Below, one piece after another: positions 5,894 through 6,779 of a stretch of 6,779 nt of DNA (its first letter is position 1; every line of letters starts with the position of its first letter). Under the pieces are notes generated by a model. That model was not told the DNA's origin and made no database searches. It saw only the letters and a list, made by a program, of their open reading frames with translations. A program made the translations under genes and the position numbers. Origin of the DNA: Desulfuromonas sp. SDB (lineage in GTDB: Bacteria > SDB-A); assembly GCA_001412365.1 (NCBI GenBank), contig LKUE01000233.1, positions 1 to 6,779 on the forward strand, in the 5' to 3' direction.

Positions 5894-5908
5894 TACACTT
5901 TTTTTTAG

Positions 5909-5957
5909 AGTTAACATTTATATTTTAAAGTATATGATTAAATCAAAATATTATTGA
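5909..5957. repeat. 49-bp dispersed repeat, copy B
   Basis: Partner of 3849-3897, with the dyad TGATTAAATCA at 5935-5945, the same 20 bases from the TAAC as in copy A. It lies upstream of the padR promoter. Confidence 0.6.
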
Positions 5958-6020
5958 ATTGATCTTTATTTGTCAAAATAATACCGCAAATAATGACATT
6001 AAGTGGCTTATATAATTATC

Positions 6021-6089
6021 TTGTAACTGACTAGGCATAAATATCATAAAAATGTATGTTAAAAATGTTGGTTTCTGCCTTGGTTAAGT
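6021..6089 (-). other. possible degenerate attC after the VOC gene
   Basis: TTGTAAC (6021-6027) and GTTAAGT (6083-6089) bound an inner AGGCA/TGCCT pair (6033-6037, 6076-6080). The site lies 20 bp past the VOC stop, where an attC is expected, but one box departs from consensus and the stem is short. Confidence 0.35.
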
Positions 6090-6109
6090 GAAATTTTATA
6101 TCCTATTTA

Positions 6110-6478
6110 TTACAGTTTTTGACCAATATCAATTTTATAATTATCAGGATCAAAAACTGACAATATTTTCACATCGTTTTGGACAACATATGGACCGTCA
6201 AAGTTAACCAGCCCTCTTTCTTTTAAAATCTGAAAATCTTTGTCAAGATCAATAGATTCTAGTGCCAAGTGAGGAGATGGATTTTGATCAGAGTATATGT
6301 TTTTATTCTCATCAATAGAAACTAATTCTAATAAAACTCCACTATTATTAAGATCTAAATAAACGTATCCATCATTTCTTGTATCCGTTTCTACAATCTT
6401 GAAACCAAGAATTTTAGTATAGAAATCAACAGATTTGTTTATATCACTAACTTGAATTGCAAAATGATGCATTCGCAT
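6110..6478 (-). CDS. VOC-superfamily protein (glyoxalase/bleomycin-resistance/dioxygenase fold)
   Basis: A 122-residue protein with two beta-alpha-beta-beta-beta modules. Module one begins MHHFAIQVSDINKSVDFYTK, then LGFKIVE; module two begins PHLALESIDLD and ends FDPDNYKIDIGQ. Candidate metal ligands are H5, E51 (LLELV), H70 and D117, where the family commonly has glutamate. A glyoxalase, dioxygenase, fosfomycin- or bleomycin-type resistance protein, or a simple binding protein are all possible. The ATG at 6478 has AAGGAA at about ten bases; an in-frame ATG two codons on is the alternative. The gene starts 31 bp after the attC-like site at 6510-6569, as in a cassette, and no clear promoter is seen in that leader. 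Confidence 0.88.
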   Translation of the reverse strand: MRMHHFAIQVSDINKSVDFYTKILGFKIVETDTRNDGYVYLDLNNSGVLLELVSIDENKNIYSDQNPSPHLALESIDLDKDFQILKERGLVNFDGPYVVQNDVKILSVFDPDNYKIDIGQKL

Positions 6479-6509
6479 ATTTTTTGTTTCCTTTTTTAAA
6501 TTTAATTCT

Positions 6510-6569
6510 ATTTAACGTTAAGCTTACCGGCGCTTAACTATGGGCGTCCTGTGCAGTGTCTTGTTAGGT
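6510..6569 (-). other. attC-like site (60 bp) upstream of the VOC cassette
   Basis: ATTTAAC (6510-6516) and GTTAGGT (6563-6569) can pair over all seven bases, two by wobble, and both fit the core consensus. An inner GGCGC pairs with GCG-T-CC leaving one extrahelical base. The arm between these is poorly paired, so it is a weaker site than that at 2602-2658. Confidence 0.6.
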
Positions 6570-6671
6570 TTCTCTATTCTCATATTGTATTCTAGGATAT
6601 TCAACCGGACATGATCGCTAGAGTGAACTGGTGTTGTGAAAAATTCAGTGTGAGAATTTCTGATAGATTCC

Positions 6672-6779
6672 TCACAGATCAACAGGTAAAGGGTTCGACA
6701 TTGCCTGAATCAAAGTATTGATCCATGGCGAAAAATGTCCTGCATACCGCTGCTGGAGAACCTCTAATTTCCAGTCATT
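6672..6779 (-). CDS. unrecognised protein, C-terminal 35 residues only
   Basis: The minus strand entering from the window edge reads NDWKLEVLQQRYAGHF, then SPWINTLIQAMSNPLPVDL, and ends at TGA (6672-6674). It is open over its whole visible length and has a protein-like composition with several aromatic residues (two W, Y, F), but it is too short to place in a family. It would be the gene of the cassette ending in the attC-like site at 6510-6569. The 100 bases between its stop and that site show no gene, terminator or repeat that I can support. Confidence 0.55.
   Translation of the reverse strand, partial: NDWKLEVLQQRYAGHFSPWINTLIQAMSNPLPVDL

Overview
The window reads as the interior of an integron gene-cassette array. 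The evidence is a run of short, unrelated, mostly single-gene units, all on the minus strand, separated by imperfect inverted repeats. Each repeat is bounded by YAAC on one side and GTTR on the other, as in attC recombination sites. Four sites are convincing or fair (354-481, 1612-1691, 2602-2658, 4793-4853), one is weaker (6510-6569) and one is only tentative (6021-6089). No integrase gene or attI site is visible, so this is either the inside of a sedentary chromosomal integron or a cluster of attC sites lacking an integrase. The host is a bacterium: consensus -35/-10 promoters with 17-bp spacers, good Shine-Dalgarno sequences and a Rho-independent terminator are all visible. The lineage cannot be fixed from the sequence. 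Base composition changes from cassette to cassette, and the Fic cassette is strikingly AT-rich, as expected when cassettes come from different sources.

Reading in the direction of transcription (high to low coordinates), the layout is as follows. (1) The C-terminal end of an unrecognised protein (6672-6779) is followed by attC 6510-6569. (2) A VOC/glyoxalase-fold protein (6110-6478) is followed by a possible degenerate attC. (3) A PadR-type regulator is translationally coupled to an antibiotic-biosynthesis-monooxygenase-domain protein (4956-5854). This pair has its own near-consensus promoter and a strong terminator and is followed by attC 4793-4853. (4) A MazE/MazF toxin-antitoxin pair (4136-4704) has its own promoter and a palindromic operator. 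Directly behind MazF, in the same frame, lies a start-less C-terminal remnant of a YdeI/OmpD-associated-type protein. (5) A class II Fic (AMPylase-type) protein with a C-terminal winged helix (2657-3739) lies under a promoter overlaid by helically phased TGTACA boxes; attC 2602-2658 follows. (6) An APH/choline-kinase-fold phosphotransferase (1704-2582) is followed by attC 1612-1691. (7) A serine beta-lactamase-fold protein (536-1564) is followed by attC 354-481. (8) The N-terminal part of a second YdeI-like protein runs off the window, with an amber codon where the family normally has tryptophan.

These genes do not form a pathway. They are the typical small-molecule detoxification, resistance-like, toxin-antitoxin and stress functions of a cassette array. 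The points most worth a second look are the self-contained PadR-monooxygenase module with an apparently leaderless mRNA, the phased operator array at fic, a 49-bp repeat with a covarying dyad found upstream of both fic and padR, the missing attC between the MazEF and Fic units, and the two damaged YdeI-like genes.
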